DNA of 64,000 bases from Macrostomum hystrix (lineage: Eukaryota; Platyhelminthes; Macrostomidae): NCBI GenBank assembly GCA_950097015.1, contig CATNEN010000001.1, positions 9,109,001 through 9,173,000 on the forward strand. Direction: 5' to 3'. The notes under the pieces are model-generated. The model was given only the letters and a program-made list of their open reading frames with translations, was not told the DNA's origin and ran no database searches. Both the position numbers and the translations under genes were made by a program. Shown piece after piece: positions 11,686 to 23,821 of this stretch (positions within the stretch are counted from its first letter, which is position 1; each line of letters begins with the position of its first letter).

Positions 11686-14600
11686 CTAGGTGTCGTTGCC
11701 AAATTGAGTCCTTCGACGCTTGCCACCACCAAGGCGTCGCTGGACAGCGTCAACGGCGGTGGACGAAGATGAACCTACCCCAGCATGATCGGCCTCATTT
11801 TCGAGTTCGTTAGATCGCGCATTGTATCGATAGGATCTGCGCTCTAATTCAGCCTGGTGTTTAGGAAACAGATAGGCCAGCATGCCAGTCACAATGGCCA
11901 GCTTGGGCAGATCTTCGCCGTCAAGCAGGGACACGCACGTGTGATCGTAGGCGAAGCCAACGCGGCTGTCTGGTGCAGGGGGTCGAACAACAGGCGGTAT
12001 GCAGGTATAGCGGCTGCTGAAGTGTGTCAGAATAGTGTGGCGGGCGCGCATTGCCGCGGACTGAGCCAGCGCCTGGCCGACTGTGCTGTGCATCTTGGAC
12101 TGAGCTTCGGACTCGAGACCGTCCTGACGGACGAAGCAAGTGGCGGAGCGGTTAAAGCATGAGAGTTCACGAGTTCGAATCCGCGGCAAGGCTTTCAAGT
12201 CAGTGTTGATAGGACCAACTTTTTGATGCGCATCTTTTAAAACAATAATCAAGTCATCAGCTCTTCAGACCGTCGAGATATTCAATGGTTCTGGCCGAAG
12301 GTCGGATTTTTCCCATAAGCGCTAGTGTATTTCATACACCCCTATACACAAATTAGCACTGCGCCTCAGTGCGGCCTTGCCAGGCCTTCAAAATTGAACA
12401 GCATGTCACCCGAATGTGCCTGCATCATCTCCGTCTTCGGTGGTCACCTACCTTTATCTAGACGGACTAGGTGGAACTAGGCTACTGTGGACACCTTGAC
12501 GCGAATTTCTTCAATTTCACTGATCAAGCCTAAATATTAGGCGCAGCTCAACCACAGGACACCATCGCCTAGTCTGTCAACCAATCAGTCACCACCCAAT
12601 GCCGTTAGCATTCAGGCGCTGCCAAATCAATATGTTTCCCCTTGGTATTTAAACGGTCAGAAAATTGGCTTGGTAAGTCCTACTGTCAAATCAGCCGATA
12701 TGTACTGAAAAGTTCAAACCTAACTCTTTTCAGCCCATAGAATTGAACTTAATATGGCTTAACTAGCCGATATGTATCGAAAATTGTAGCTAAATAAGAA
12801 AAAAATCCAATAAACTACTGGCACACCTGAAAAGTGGCCTCGTGTATAAGCAGGTCACAGTCAGCTCCGCTGTGAACCAGACTGGCGCATGGCACAGTGT
12901 CGCCGCTGTACACAATCTTCCATGGCTTGCTGTCGCAGCCGCCACCGTAGATAGAGAAGCCGAAAGCCACTTTAGTGGAGTGCTCAACTGGCACTACTTC
13001 AACCTGTTCGAAATTTTTATTGCAAATGTCTAACTACAGAACAGTTAATACCTTTGCGAGATACCTTACCTTATTTTCCTAACTTCCTTTTTCTATTTTT
13101 TTACTAATACTTCCCAGTCCCTATACTTTCCGATCCCTTACTTTCCAACTCTTTTACTTTCTGACCCCAATACATTCCAAACCCCTTAGTTTACAACCCC
13201 TATACTTTCGAACCCTTTTACTTTCCGACCCCTATACTTTCCAACCCCTATACCTTCAACCCCTTAGTTTACAACCCCTATACTTCCGGAACCCCTTACT
13301 TCCGACACCTATACTGCAACCACTAAACTTCGCAAGCCCTGACTAATAGAAAACATTCTAATGTCTAAGCAGTTCATTGATTAAATTTCTTAACTACAAA
13401 ATTATTAAACGTGACATTAAAGTTCTTGAAATCAATGCAACTTTGATTAACCTTTCTCAATCCAAGCGATTCCTTGACGAACTTGTCATAAGAATCGGCC
13501 GAATTAATAGCCGTCTGCCAGTGCTGCGAGATGCCGCAAATATTCTCGGACCAGAATGGCCTGCAGATTATATGGGGAAATGGCACATGACACTTCGGAA
13601 ATGGCACTTCCCAATGAGGCTTGAGAATGGAAAATGGCACTTAACTGAGACTAGGGATTGGGAAATGGCACTTAGTTGAGACTAGGGATTGGGAAATGGC
13701 ACTTAGTTGAGACTAGGGATTGGGAAATGGCACTTAGTTGAGACTAGGGATTGGGAAATGGCACTTAGTTGAGACTAGGGATTGGGAAATGGCACTTAGT
13801 TGAGACTAGGGATTGGGAAATGGCACTTAATTGAGACTAGGGATTGGGAAATGGCACTTAATTGTGACTCGCATTTATAAATGGCACTTAGTTGAGACTA
13901 GGGATTGGGAAATGGCACTTAATTGAGACTAGGGATTGGGAAATGGCACTTAATTGAGACTAGGGATTGGGAAATGGCACTTAATTGAGACTAGGCATTG
14001 GGAAATGGCACTTAATTGAGACTAGGGATTGGGAAATGGCACTTAATTGAGACTAGGGATTGGGAAATGGCACTTAATTGAGACTAGGGATTGGGAAATG
14101 GCACTTAATTGAGACTAGGGATTGGGAAATGGCACTTAATTGAGACTAGGGATTGGGAAATGGCACATCACAAACTCACACGAGGTCGCCAAGTGCTGAC
14201 ACGTCGCTCAGGCCGTCATTGCCGTTGATGTTGGTGAAAAACGACAGCCAACGACTGAATCCGTGCGGCCCGATGAAAGCACAGGGCGATGGGGTCAGAC
14301 CGACTGACTCGAATGCCCGATGCCTGGCTCTTAGCAGACACAAAATTCCCTGAAGCAACAGGATAAGAGATTATGAAGGGTGCAGGCAGTAGTATGCAAA
14401 TGAAAGACAGCAGTCTATAATGCTACTCACACTCTGATGGTCCAAGTGCATGTGAGACACGCAGATGGCTTTGATTGATCGCAGCACAGCCTGGCAGTCA
14501 TCGAAGCCATAGAAATTAATGAGCTGAAACAGCGTGCCTTCGCCGCAGTCTAATAGGAGCTTTGAATCTTCACTGTAGGTGAGATTGGGTTTTTAAGGAG

Positions 14601-17600
14601 GCTATGAAACAATTAGCTCTTCTTGAACACGTAAGAATTATCGAGGGAGAAAACAGGCGAGTGACTGGCGGAGTGACCTGATAAAAACATGGGGAAATGA
14701 ATGGCGGAGTGAATAGCGAAGTGACTGGCGGAGTGACTGGCGGGGTGACTGTCGGAGAGTCCTGACAGAAAGATTTGGGAGTGACTGTCGGAGTGACATG
14801 ACAGAAATATTTGGGAGTGACTGGCGGAGTGACCTGAAAGAAATATTTGAGAGTTACTGGCGGAGTGACCTGAAAGAAATATTTGAGAGTTACTGGCGGA
14901 GTGACCTGACAGAAATACTTGGGAGTGACTGTCGGAGTGACTGGCGGAGTGACTGGCGAAGTGTCTGGCGAAGTGACTGGCGGAGTGACTGTCGGATAGT
15001 CCTGACAGAAAGATTTGGGAGTGACTGTCGGAGTGACATGACAGAAATATTTGGGAGTGACTGGCGGAGTGACTGTCGGAGTGACTGGCGGAGTGACCTG
15101 ATAAAAACATGGGGAAATGAATGGCGGAGTGAATAGCGAAGTGACTGGCGGAGTGACTGGCGGAGTGACTTTCGGAGAGTCATGACAGAAAGATTTGGGA
15201 GTGACTGTCGGAGTGACATGACAGAAATACTTGGGAGTGACTGCCGGAGTGACTGTCGGAGTGACTGGCGGAGTGACTGTCGGAGAGTCCTGACAGAAAT
15301 ATTTGGGAGTGACTGGCGGAGTGACCTGACAGAAATATTTGGGAGGGACTGGCGGAGTGACCTGACAGAAAGATTTGTGGAGTGACTGGCGGAGTGACCT
15401 GACAGAAAGATTTGAGTGACTGGCGGAGTGACCTGACAGAAAGATTTGAGTGACTGGCGGAGTGACCTGACAGAAAGATTTGAGTGACTGGCGGAGTGAC
15501 CTGAGATTGATGTGGGGAGGGACGAGCAAGGGAGGGAATCACAAAAGGCGAACAGATCATGACCTGATGTGCAGCATGATGGCTGATACATTCCGATATT
15601 TGAACGGATTAGAAGAGGCAGTACCCAAGAATTGCAGCCAGGGATAAGGCCTGTGCACAACAGTCGCGCCGCTTCTTAAGCCTCTATCGGGATTGTTAGT
15701 CGCTCTGTAGTCGGCCAATTTATCAGCAAACTCCTGCCTAGTGATGTAGATTTCATTGTCCTCAAACATTTTATCTCTCATCGCAGCCTCCGTGAACGGC
15801 TCGCGTTTAGAGGAGCCGACCGACGCAAGGGCTGCGGCGATGGCGAGGTCGCCAGTTGATGCGCACTGACTAGAGGCAAAGCCCATGGGCGGGCGGAGGT
15901 AGTACTCCTGGAACGATTCGGATAGGTAGCATCTTGTACTTTAGTTGCCTACTGCCTTGTACTTTAGTTAGCTACTGTCTTGTACTTTAGTCGCCTACTG
16001 TCTTGCACTTTTGTTACCTACTGCCTTGTACTTTAGTTAGCTACTGTCTTGTACTTTAGTTAGCTACTGTCTTGTACCTTAGTTAACTACTGTCGTGTAC
16101 TTTAGTTGCCTACTTCCCTGTACTTTAGTTAGCTACTGTCTTGTACTTTAGTCGCCTACTGTCTTGCACTTTTGTTACCTACTGCCTTGTACTTTAGTTA
16201 GCTACTGTCTTGTACTTTAGTTAGCTACTGTCTTGTACCTTAGTTAACTACTGTCGTGTACTTTAGTTGCCTACTTCCCTGTACTTTAGTTAGCTACTGT
16301 CTTGTACTTTAGTCGCCTACTGTCTTGCACTTTTGTTACCTACTGCCTTGTACTTTAGTTAGCTACTGTCTTGTACTTTAGTTAGCTACTGTCTTGTACC
16401 TTAGTTAACTACTGTCGTGTACTTTAGTTGCCTACTTCCCTGTACTTTAGTTAGCTACTGTCTTGTACTTTAGTTGCCTACTGTCTTGTACTTTAGTTGC
16501 CTACTTCCCTGTACTTTAGTTAGCTACTGTCTTGTACTTTAGTTGCCTACTTCCCCGTACTTTAGTTAGCTACTGTCTTGTACTTTAGTTGCCTACTTCC
16601 CCGTACTTTAGTTAGCTACTGTCTTGTACTTTAGTTGCCTACTGTCTTGTACTTTAGTTGCCTACTGCCTTGTACTTTAGTTAAGTACTGTCTTGTACTT
16701 TAGTTAGCTACTGTTTGTACTTTAGTTAGCTACTGTCTTGTACTTTAGTTAGCTACTGTCTTGTACTTTAGTTAGCTACTGCCTTGTACTTTAGTTAAGT
16801 ACTGTCTTGTACTTTAGTTAGCTACTGTCTTGTACTTTAGTTAGCTACTGTCTTGTACTTTAGTTGCCTACTGCCTTGTACTTTAGTTAGCTACTGTCTT
16901 GTACTTTAGTAGCCTACTGTCTTGTACATCATTTAGCTGTCGTAAACTGACAGTTTAAAACTGAAACTGGAAAAGTACATTGTGCAACGAATTTTACCTG
17001 ATAAGTGGCGCAACTGATCGCATTATCTGGAAAGCTCTGAGCAGTGACAGATTCTGTTTTGTCTGCATCGGATGAAGCGGTGGCTGCCAGATTCGCAGAG
17101 TCCTGCTTGTCCATGAATCTGTGTCCGTACAACAATGGAAATATCCGGTCATCCAGGGTGTTAAGCATCAGCTGACACTGATGCGCACCGCACAGTGCCG
17201 GCAATTCTTGTCGACCATCCAGAACAACATGCTTAGCTTCGGAATTGGTAGTGTCGCGAAATCTACAATAATTTGCGTACAATTTGGGTACAGCTGTTCA
17301 GTCCATGGACTGGGATCCGAACTCCCTACCTCTCGTTAAAAAAGTTGGAAGCCTTATCTCCTGGGCTAAATATAAGATAAGAAATAACTATAATTGATTA
17401 CACCTGCCCCAATTGGGCCAGATGTGTAGCCGACAGCACAGCCGCAGCTATTGCGAAGGCTGCGTACAGCTGTTCAGTCCATGGACTGGGGACGATGCCA
17501 CAGCCACCCTCAATTACCTCAGCTACGAGTATAATGATGGTATACCTATTTAACAGAACTGGGTGAACTGAAGCAATGCAAAGTTAAGTGAAGGACAAAA

Positions 17601-20600
17601 AACGGTTCCAGTGGAGTCAGGAATCGAACCCCGACCTTCAAGTCGTTAGTCCGGGCCTTACAACCTTACAAGTGAAACGGTACAAAATCTCACAGATCAA
17701 CAACCGCCCGGTATTCGTCCAGACGGAGTATCGGCAGCTCAGCCAAGTGAACAATCATCTCTATGCCGCAGTCCGTATCGCTGATCCACTGCCGCAACTT
17801 GTCAGATTTCGCCAGCTGAACAGCAATGCTAGGCGTGGCGCAGTCTATGAATAGGATTGCCTTTGACTTGGCTGGGGCTATTGTCAGCTCTTTGCCATCG
17901 ATCTACAATCAACCAGTAAAAATTATTATAAATTTATTGTCGCCCTAAGATTCTATTGAACCGTTTGATTTAACACCCTAGCCTGTGATCTACTGACACC
18001 TCAATAACAACAAACTTAAATCTGACACCCTAAACTCAAATGTCAGCCTTACCTTAAATCTGACACCCTAAACTCAAATCTGACACCCAAAACTCAAATC
18101 TGACACCATAACCTCAAATCTGAGACCATAACCTCAAATCTGTCACCCTAACCTCAAATCTGACACCAAAAACTCAAATCTGACACCCTAAACTTAAATC
18201 TGACACCCTAAACTCAAATGTCAGCCTTACCTTAAATCTGACACCCTAAACTCAAATCTGACACCCAAAACTCAAATCTGACACCATAACCTCAAATCTG
18301 AGACCATAACCTCAAATCTGTCACCCTAACCTCAAATCTGACACCAAAAACTCAAATCTGACACCCTAAACTTAAATCTGACACCCTAAACTCAAATGTC
18401 AGCCTTACCTTAAATCTGACACCCTAAACTCAAATCTGACACCCTAAACTCAAATGTCAGTCTTACCTTAAATCTGACACCCTAAACTCAAATCTGACAC
18501 CAAAAACTCAAATCTGACACCCTAAACTCAAATGTCAGCCTTACCTTAAATCTGACACCCTAAACTCAAATCTGACACCAAAAACTCAAATCTGACACCC
18601 TAAACTCAAATGTCAGCCTTACCTTAAATCTGACACCCTAAACTCAAATCTGACACCTAAACTTAAATCTGACACCATAAACTCGAGTCTGACACCATAA
18701 CCTCAAATCTGACACCCTAAACCTAAATCTGACACCCAAAACAGCGAATATCTAATCTGACACTTAAAACTATTTTCTAACATCATAGAGACTTCGATTC
18801 AATGTAAAAAACACCGTCCAAAACAAAGTGAAATATGAATGCAGCTTAGCAACTGCTGTTACTCACAACTCTACCATCTGGCAATTGCACTGATTCCCCA
18901 GCTTTTAATCGATTAGCTGTGACGCCGTCTTTCAACATCGAACTGTAATATTAAAGAACGAAGTCCATGAAAGTTTCTTCAGAAACTACTCGTAGCTTAT
19001 TAGAAAAAGTAATGACTTACACAGGAAAATTCATCTTGACAGCTTTCAGCATGTCCAACTTGGCAGGCAATGGCTTGGGCTAAAAATAGTAACATTTATT
19101 TAATGTATTTATCTATTAATATTAATAATTTTAAAGACTCACACATATTGTCAAATAAAAAACTACCTTGAATAAATAGCAGCAAGATTTAGCATTGCCT
19201 GAAAATAAATTTCATGTTGAATAATACAGATCTACATGAATTGTTTTCAATAAAATTAATGTACCACAAGACATTATAACAAAAAACTCACTAGTTAAGC
19301 AATTGACACTCAATGCGCTAACGTGAAATATTGAATCTGAGAATTCCATTGAGCTGTTGTACTCTGGAATAAAATAATTTTTAATATTTCTATCATTTAA
19401 ATCAAGGCCCGAAATGAATGTGGCTTCCCCAAGATTCGAACTCAGGACCACCCTGTATGCTATTATGCCTATTCTCACCTAGCTTCATGCCGGCGGCCGT
19501 GTCTGAAAACTTTGCCATCTGATTGCCCACATCTTTCTGCAACAGTAAAATAGGAGAATATTAATAGTAAACAAAATAGAAACACAAAACTGAAAGATTA
19601 TCAAACGGTAGACTGCTGACAATAATTGGTGGGCCGTGTAGTTTTACAGCAGACTGCAGACCGGCAGATTTGATGTTTAAACAAGTGCCTAAAATTGATT
19701 TTCTTAGCTTTAGATATCAACAAAATAGCCATGATGAGAATTCAAGATTGGGTGAGATGATGGTGAAACTGAGGATCTGGTAGAGTGGATGATGATGATG
19801 AAAGTGGGGATCTGGTAGAGTGGATGATGATGATGAAAGTGGGGATCTGGTAGAGTGGATGATGATGATGAAAGTGGGGATCTGGTAGAGTGGATGATGA
19901 TGATGAAAGTGGGGATCTGGTAGAGTGGATGATGATGATGAAAGTGGGGATCTGGTAGAGTGGATGATGATGATGAAAGTGGGGATCTGGTAGAGTGGAT
20001 GATGATGATGAAAGTGGGGATCTGGTAGAGTGGATGATGATGATGAAAGTGGGGATCTGATAGAGTGGATGATGATGATGAAAGTGGGGATCTGGTAGAG
20101 TGGATGATGATGATGAAAGTGGGGATCTGGTAGAGTGGATCATGATGATGAAAGTGGGGATCTGGTAGAGTGGATGATGATGATGAAAGTGGGGATCTGA
20201 TAGAGTGGATGATGATGATGAAAGTGGGGATCTGATAGAGTGGATGATGATGATGAAAGTGGGGATCTGGTAGAGTGGATGATGATGATGAAAGTGGGGA
20301 TCTGATAGAGTGGATGATGATGATGAAAGTGGGGATCTGGTAGAGTGGATGATGATGATGAAAGTGGGGATCTGATAGAGTGGATGATGATGATGAAAGT
20401 GGGGATCTGGTAGAGTGGATGATGATGATGAAAGTGGGGATCTGGTAGAGTGGATGATGATGATGACAGTGGGGATCTGGTAGAGTGGATGATGATGATG
20501 AAAGTGGGAATCTGATAGAGTGGATGATGATGATGAAAGTGGGGATCTGGTAGAGTGGATGATGATGATGAAAGTGGGGATCTGGTAGAGTGGATGATGA

Positions 20601-22036
20601 TGATGAAAGTGAGGATCTGGTAGAGTGGATGATGATGATGAAAGTGGGGATCTGATAGAGTGGATGATGATGATGAAAGTGGGGATCTGGTAGAGTGGAT
20701 GATGATGATGAAAGTGGGGATCTGGTAGAGTGGATGATGATGATGAAAGTGGGGATCTGGTAGAGTGGATGATGATGATGAAAGTGGGGATCTGATAGAG
20801 TGGATGATGATGATGAAAGTGGGGATCTGGTAGAGTGGATGATGATGATGAAAGTGGGGATCTGGTAGAGTGGATGATGATGATGAAAGTGGGAATCTGA
20901 TAGAGTGGATGATGATGATGAAAGTGGGGATCTGGTAGAGTGGATGATGATGATGAAAGTGGGGATCTGATAGAGTGGATGATGATGATGAAAGTGGGGA
21001 TCTGGTAGAGTGGATGATGATGATGAAAGTGGGGATCTGGTAGAGTGGATTATGATGATGAAAGTGGGGATCTGGTAGAGTGGATGATGATGATGAAAGT
21101 GGGAATCTGATAGAGTGGATGATGATGATGAAAGTGGGGATCTGGTAGAGTGGATGATGATGATGAAAGTGGGGATCTGGTAGAGTGGATGATGATGATG
21201 AAAGTGAGGATCTGGTAGAGTGGATGATGATGATGAAAGTGGGGATCTGATAGAGTGGATGATGATGATGAAAGTGGGGATCTGGTAGAGTGGATGATGA
21301 TGATGAAAGTGGGGATCTGGTAGAGTGGATGATGATGATGAAAGTGGGGATCTGGTAGAGTGGATTATGATGATGAAAGTGGGGATCTGGTAGAGTGGAT
21401 GCTGATGATGAAACTGAGCAACTGGTAGAGTACAGTAACAAGTTTTCTGTAAACAGGCCAAAGATCTCACCAATAAGTCCACCGCAAAGCTCCCACTGGT
21501 TACCCGTGATAAAGATGTGAGACACTTTAGATAGCTTCGCACTATAAAATACGTTTCGTTGAAAAAAATTAGTTAAACTGAGGAATTTTCTCAAATCTAG
21601 CTAGAAGATTATGAATTTAGCTAATCGAGATCAGCTCACCCAGATTCTTGCAGTACTCTAGAAGTAGCTTCTGGAGCATTAATAAGGTAGCTAAAATGTG
21701 ATATTTAATCAAACAATGGAGTGAATATTTACCAGTTAGAGTTAATGAATTTAAAGTATTCTACTAAGCAGAATGAATCTTGGCTTACTGGCTGTGGGCT
21801 GTCACAATTATAACAGTCTTTGGCGGTGACAGAACACTGCCGCTAGATAGGAAAACTAAACCAATGGTTGGCGATCCAGTGGAGCTAGTCATAGTGAAGC
21901 TTCTAGGTTTTGAATCGCAAAGATTTCTTCTAAGCTGCTTCGATGTCAATGACAGGAATGTTACTAATGAATGCTGAATACTAGCTCCACTATATGTATA
22001 GCTTCTAAGACAATTTAATGCTCTAGCAACTTGCAT
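11686..22036 (-). CDS. ELAC2: tRNase Z long form (ELAC2): tRNA 3'-end endonuclease
   Basis: Zinc-dependent metallo-beta-lactamase nuclease that cuts 3' trailers from nuclear and mitochondrial pre-tRNAs. Seventeen inferred exons join in frame to 862 aa (human 826): complement(11686-12123, 12827-13003, 13452-13560, 14180-14349, 14431-14572, 15564-15907, 16998-17262, 17694-17902, 18867-18942, 19021-19079, 19167-19198, 19292-19363, 19479-19536, 19621-19688, 21471-21541, 21640-21690, 21789-22036). The N-terminal half has the degenerate, non-catalytic lactamase domain (YLINAPEATSR where others have a YLFNCGEGTQR-type motif; GNQWELCGGLIG). The C-terminal half has FLGTASSNPFKYRNVSA, LLLDCGEGT, catalytic SHMHLDH (HxHxDH), YSGDTVPC, LLIHEATFQ and LTHFSSRYT. 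The start at 22036 adds a basic, acid-poor leader of about 48 aa before a second Met. The 19621 donor is uncertain; 19590 is also in frame. The gene is unusually loaded with intronic minisatellites. Confidence 0.95.
12124..12475 (+). mobile_element. tRNA-derived SINE (type C) abutting the last ELAC2 exon
   Basis: The tRNA-like head at about 12131-12175 has an A-box-like 'gtggcggagcggttaaagc' and B-box 'gagttcgaatccgcgg'. A body shared with copies at 40.5, 46.7 and 47.1 kb follows (landmarks 'ctcttcagaccgtcgagata', 'ctggccgaaggtcggattt'). It begins only about 8 bp from the 3' splice site of ELAC2 exon 17. Confidence 0.6.
13120..13335. repeat. Degenerate 18-bp minisatellite in ELAC2 intron
   Basis: Imperfect units of the type 'tactttccaacccctata' with many substitutions, in the intron 13004-13451. 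Confidence 0.65.
13565..14167. repeat. 31-bp minisatellite in ELAC2 intron
   Basis: About 18 near-identical units (gggattgggaaatggcactt plus aattgagacta), filling almost the whole intron 13561-14179 from splice site to splice site. Two sub-variants (ttagttgag, ttaattgag) are grouped in blocks. Confidence 0.93.
14655..15505. repeat. Nested 12-bp / ~50-bp minisatellite in ELAC2 intron
   Basis: The basic word is 'agtgactggcgg' and variants, punctuated by 'cctgacagaaagatttggg' segments. Longer blocks of several hundred bp are repeated (compare 14680-14830 with 15100-15250). It occupies the intron 14573-15563. Confidence 0.88.
15930..16925. repeat. 23-bp minisatellite with 161-bp higher-order repeat in ELAC2 intron
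   Basis: Unit 'cttgtactttagttagctactgt' (23 bp), about 43 copies. Variant units containing 'tcgcctactgtcttgcac' recur at 15991, 16152 and 16313, exactly 161 bp apart, which is seven units. After about 16450 the order becomes simpler. Confidence 0.92.
17390..17672 (-). mobile_element. SINE type A copy in ELAC2 intron
   Basis: Reverse-oriented copy of the element that is full-length at 54712-55023. It has the landmarks 'gttcagtccatggactgggg', 'tgaactgaagcaatgcaaag' and the tRNA-like head at the right end ('ggaatcgaaccccgacctt'). It ends about 20 bp from the exon 17694-17902 donor. A second fragment lies at about 17284-17312. Confidence 0.8.
18000..18750. repeat. ~20-bp minisatellite with 178-bp higher-order repeat in ELAC2 intron
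   Basis: Unit 'aactcaaatctgacacccta'. The variant junction 'tgtcagccttaccttaaatc' recurs at 18041, 18219 and 18397, a 178-bp period, and then at shorter spacings. It lies in the intron 17903-18866. Confidence 0.9.
19745..21425. repeat. 35-bp minisatellite, ~48 copies, in ELAC2 intron
   Basis: Unit tggatgatgatgatgaaagt plus ggggatctggtagag, 35 bp, almost invariant. The main variants are a single G/A (ctggtag/ctgatag) and rare point changes. The antisense is stop-free in several frames, giving spurious ORFs up to 610 aa. Confidence 0.95.
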
Positions 22037-23226
22037 AGCAGTGATTAAGTTTCAAGTTTACTGATGCATTCCAAAATCTAGCTGAAATAAATGGAAATTT
22101 GTTTGAAAAAGCTGTTTGTTTCAGAGGGTATGTGAAAGCTAGAAAATAAAATATAGTTAAATTATTTAATTAGTTTATTTCTATTTCCATTAACTATACA
22201 GGCTACTTAAATTTCTTCTAAAATAGAAAATTTCAGATAGAAGAACTTGTTCAGTGTAAAGAAAAAACAGGTTTGTTATTGTTTCATGTTAGTTTACCCT
22301 AGCTCCAACTAGTGATGGATCAATTTTACTGTTCAACAATTGATCTATATTAATTACTCTTTGCTTTACTTGATTCAAATGACTTTCAAGGCATTGAGCA
22401 AAGCATTTGAAATAGGGCCCCATTTGAACATTTCTTATAAACAATTTCCCGCGAAAATTATTATTTTGTTTAAATACACGTAAAATTTGGTTTAATGCAC
22501 CTAAATTTGTTTATTTGCACCAAAAATAAATGTTTTAATGAAGTTGCAGAGATAAGGTGGAGAGTGAGTTTTTTGGTATAAAAACTAAAGTAAAAGGCAG
22601 AAGAAAATCAATGTGTTGAAATGTTTGTGTTCAGAATATAGAAAGTTTGAATATTCAAGTTTTTGTCTCAAAGTTATTGAAGTGAATATAGTGAAAGGAG
22701 AGCTGTAACCCTATAACCACTGGTAAAGCCCAAGATGGACTGAAGACTAAATTGAAGATTGATTGAAGAGTAATTTAAGAGTGATAAGGATTAATAAAGA
22801 TGGATAGAGAGTGATAAAGACTGATAAAGACTGATAAAGACTGATAAAGAGTACTTACAGAAATAATACAGCAAAGTTATAAGTGAAAGTTATAGAAAGG
22901 ATAAAATATTGGCCATATTGAAATTATAACTCTACCAGTTTAAATACATAACACAACCAATTTGAATTGAAATAAGAAGTACCTAAATTGAATAACTAAA
23001 GACACTCATAAGTTTGATATAAAGATACTATTTGAATAAAGTTATTATAGGCCCTAGCGCTGCAACTTTGGTGGCATTCAGTAAGATATTAGGCCTAACT
23101 ATTACAGAATAACCCTGTGACAACTTTGGTGGCATTATGATTATTAATTATGCTGGTAGGATTAGGAAATTATTAAGAAGTTAGCCCTACAACACATTGT
23201 GACAAATTATAACTGAATCCTTATTG

Positions 23227-23821
23227 GGCTATGGTGGAGTTCCGTTCGTTATATTATTTTTCAATTTCAAAATGGTGCCAAAAGCCCGGTAATGCAACAG
23301 ACGATTTGGCATGACGTGGCATATATATGTCTATGGTCTAAAATTGACTGTTGGCTCAAGTCAAGACCTTATCGGCTCAAGTTCAATCAGGACAAGAGTC
23401 AGTCAGGAAGGGCTTATTCTTCGAGGGAAGCCACCTGACACTATGCCAACTGGTGGACTTCATTTACTGGTGGTCCCTGAAGACGCTGCTGAAGGACATT
23501 AGACAAGAGTGTCGCATCAGAGGCAGTGGAGACAAGGCCAGGCTGCGACAGATGCATGGCACATCGGATGCACTATTTGAGTCACATCTGCAGGAGTACA
23601 TGTGGCGCCGTCTATACCCAGTCAACTTCATGTATTGGGTGTCCCACTATTATCCAACTTGATGAACAGATAAGGAACTGATGAACCTCTGAGTCTGATG
23701 AACTTTTCTGAGTGTCCTCATGTTGTTTAAATGTTGCTGCGTTGGTCGTAAAACTTGTTTAACCTGTCCGCAGTCATTTCAAATTGCAAAATAATATAAC
23801 GAACGGAACTCCACCATAGCC
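23227..23821 (+). mobile_element. Merlin-like DNA transposon, internally deleted, with TIRs and 8-bp TSD
   Basis: The termini are inverted: 'ggctatggtggagttccgtt' at 23227 matches the complement of the right end over about 34 bp. The perfect direct repeat CCTTATTG flanks it at 23219-23226 and 23822-23829. Inside, 23351-23662 encodes 103 aa starting in the middle of a transposase (SVRKGLFFEGSHLTL, as in IS1016/Merlin and ISXO2-like enzymes) and ending with a family-typical terminus (LQEYMWRRLYPVNF). The catalytic middle is missing, so this is a non-autonomous deletion derivative. An 8-bp duplication fits Merlin elements. Confidence 0.85.

Noticed and set aside
13565-14167. Possible CRISPR array
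   Set aside because: The repeats are head-to-tail without unique spacers, in a eukaryotic intron.
14570-15660. Minus-strand ORFs up to 319 aa (Ser/Val/Thr/Pro repeats)
   Set aside because: Minisatellite readthrough between two ELAC2 exons; the unit varies and several frames are open.
19710-21594. Open frames of 484 and 610 aa of His/Ser/Pro repeats on minus
   Set aside because: They run through the 35-bp minisatellite inside an ELAC2 intron. The repeat lacks stops in several frames; there is no independent coding evidence.
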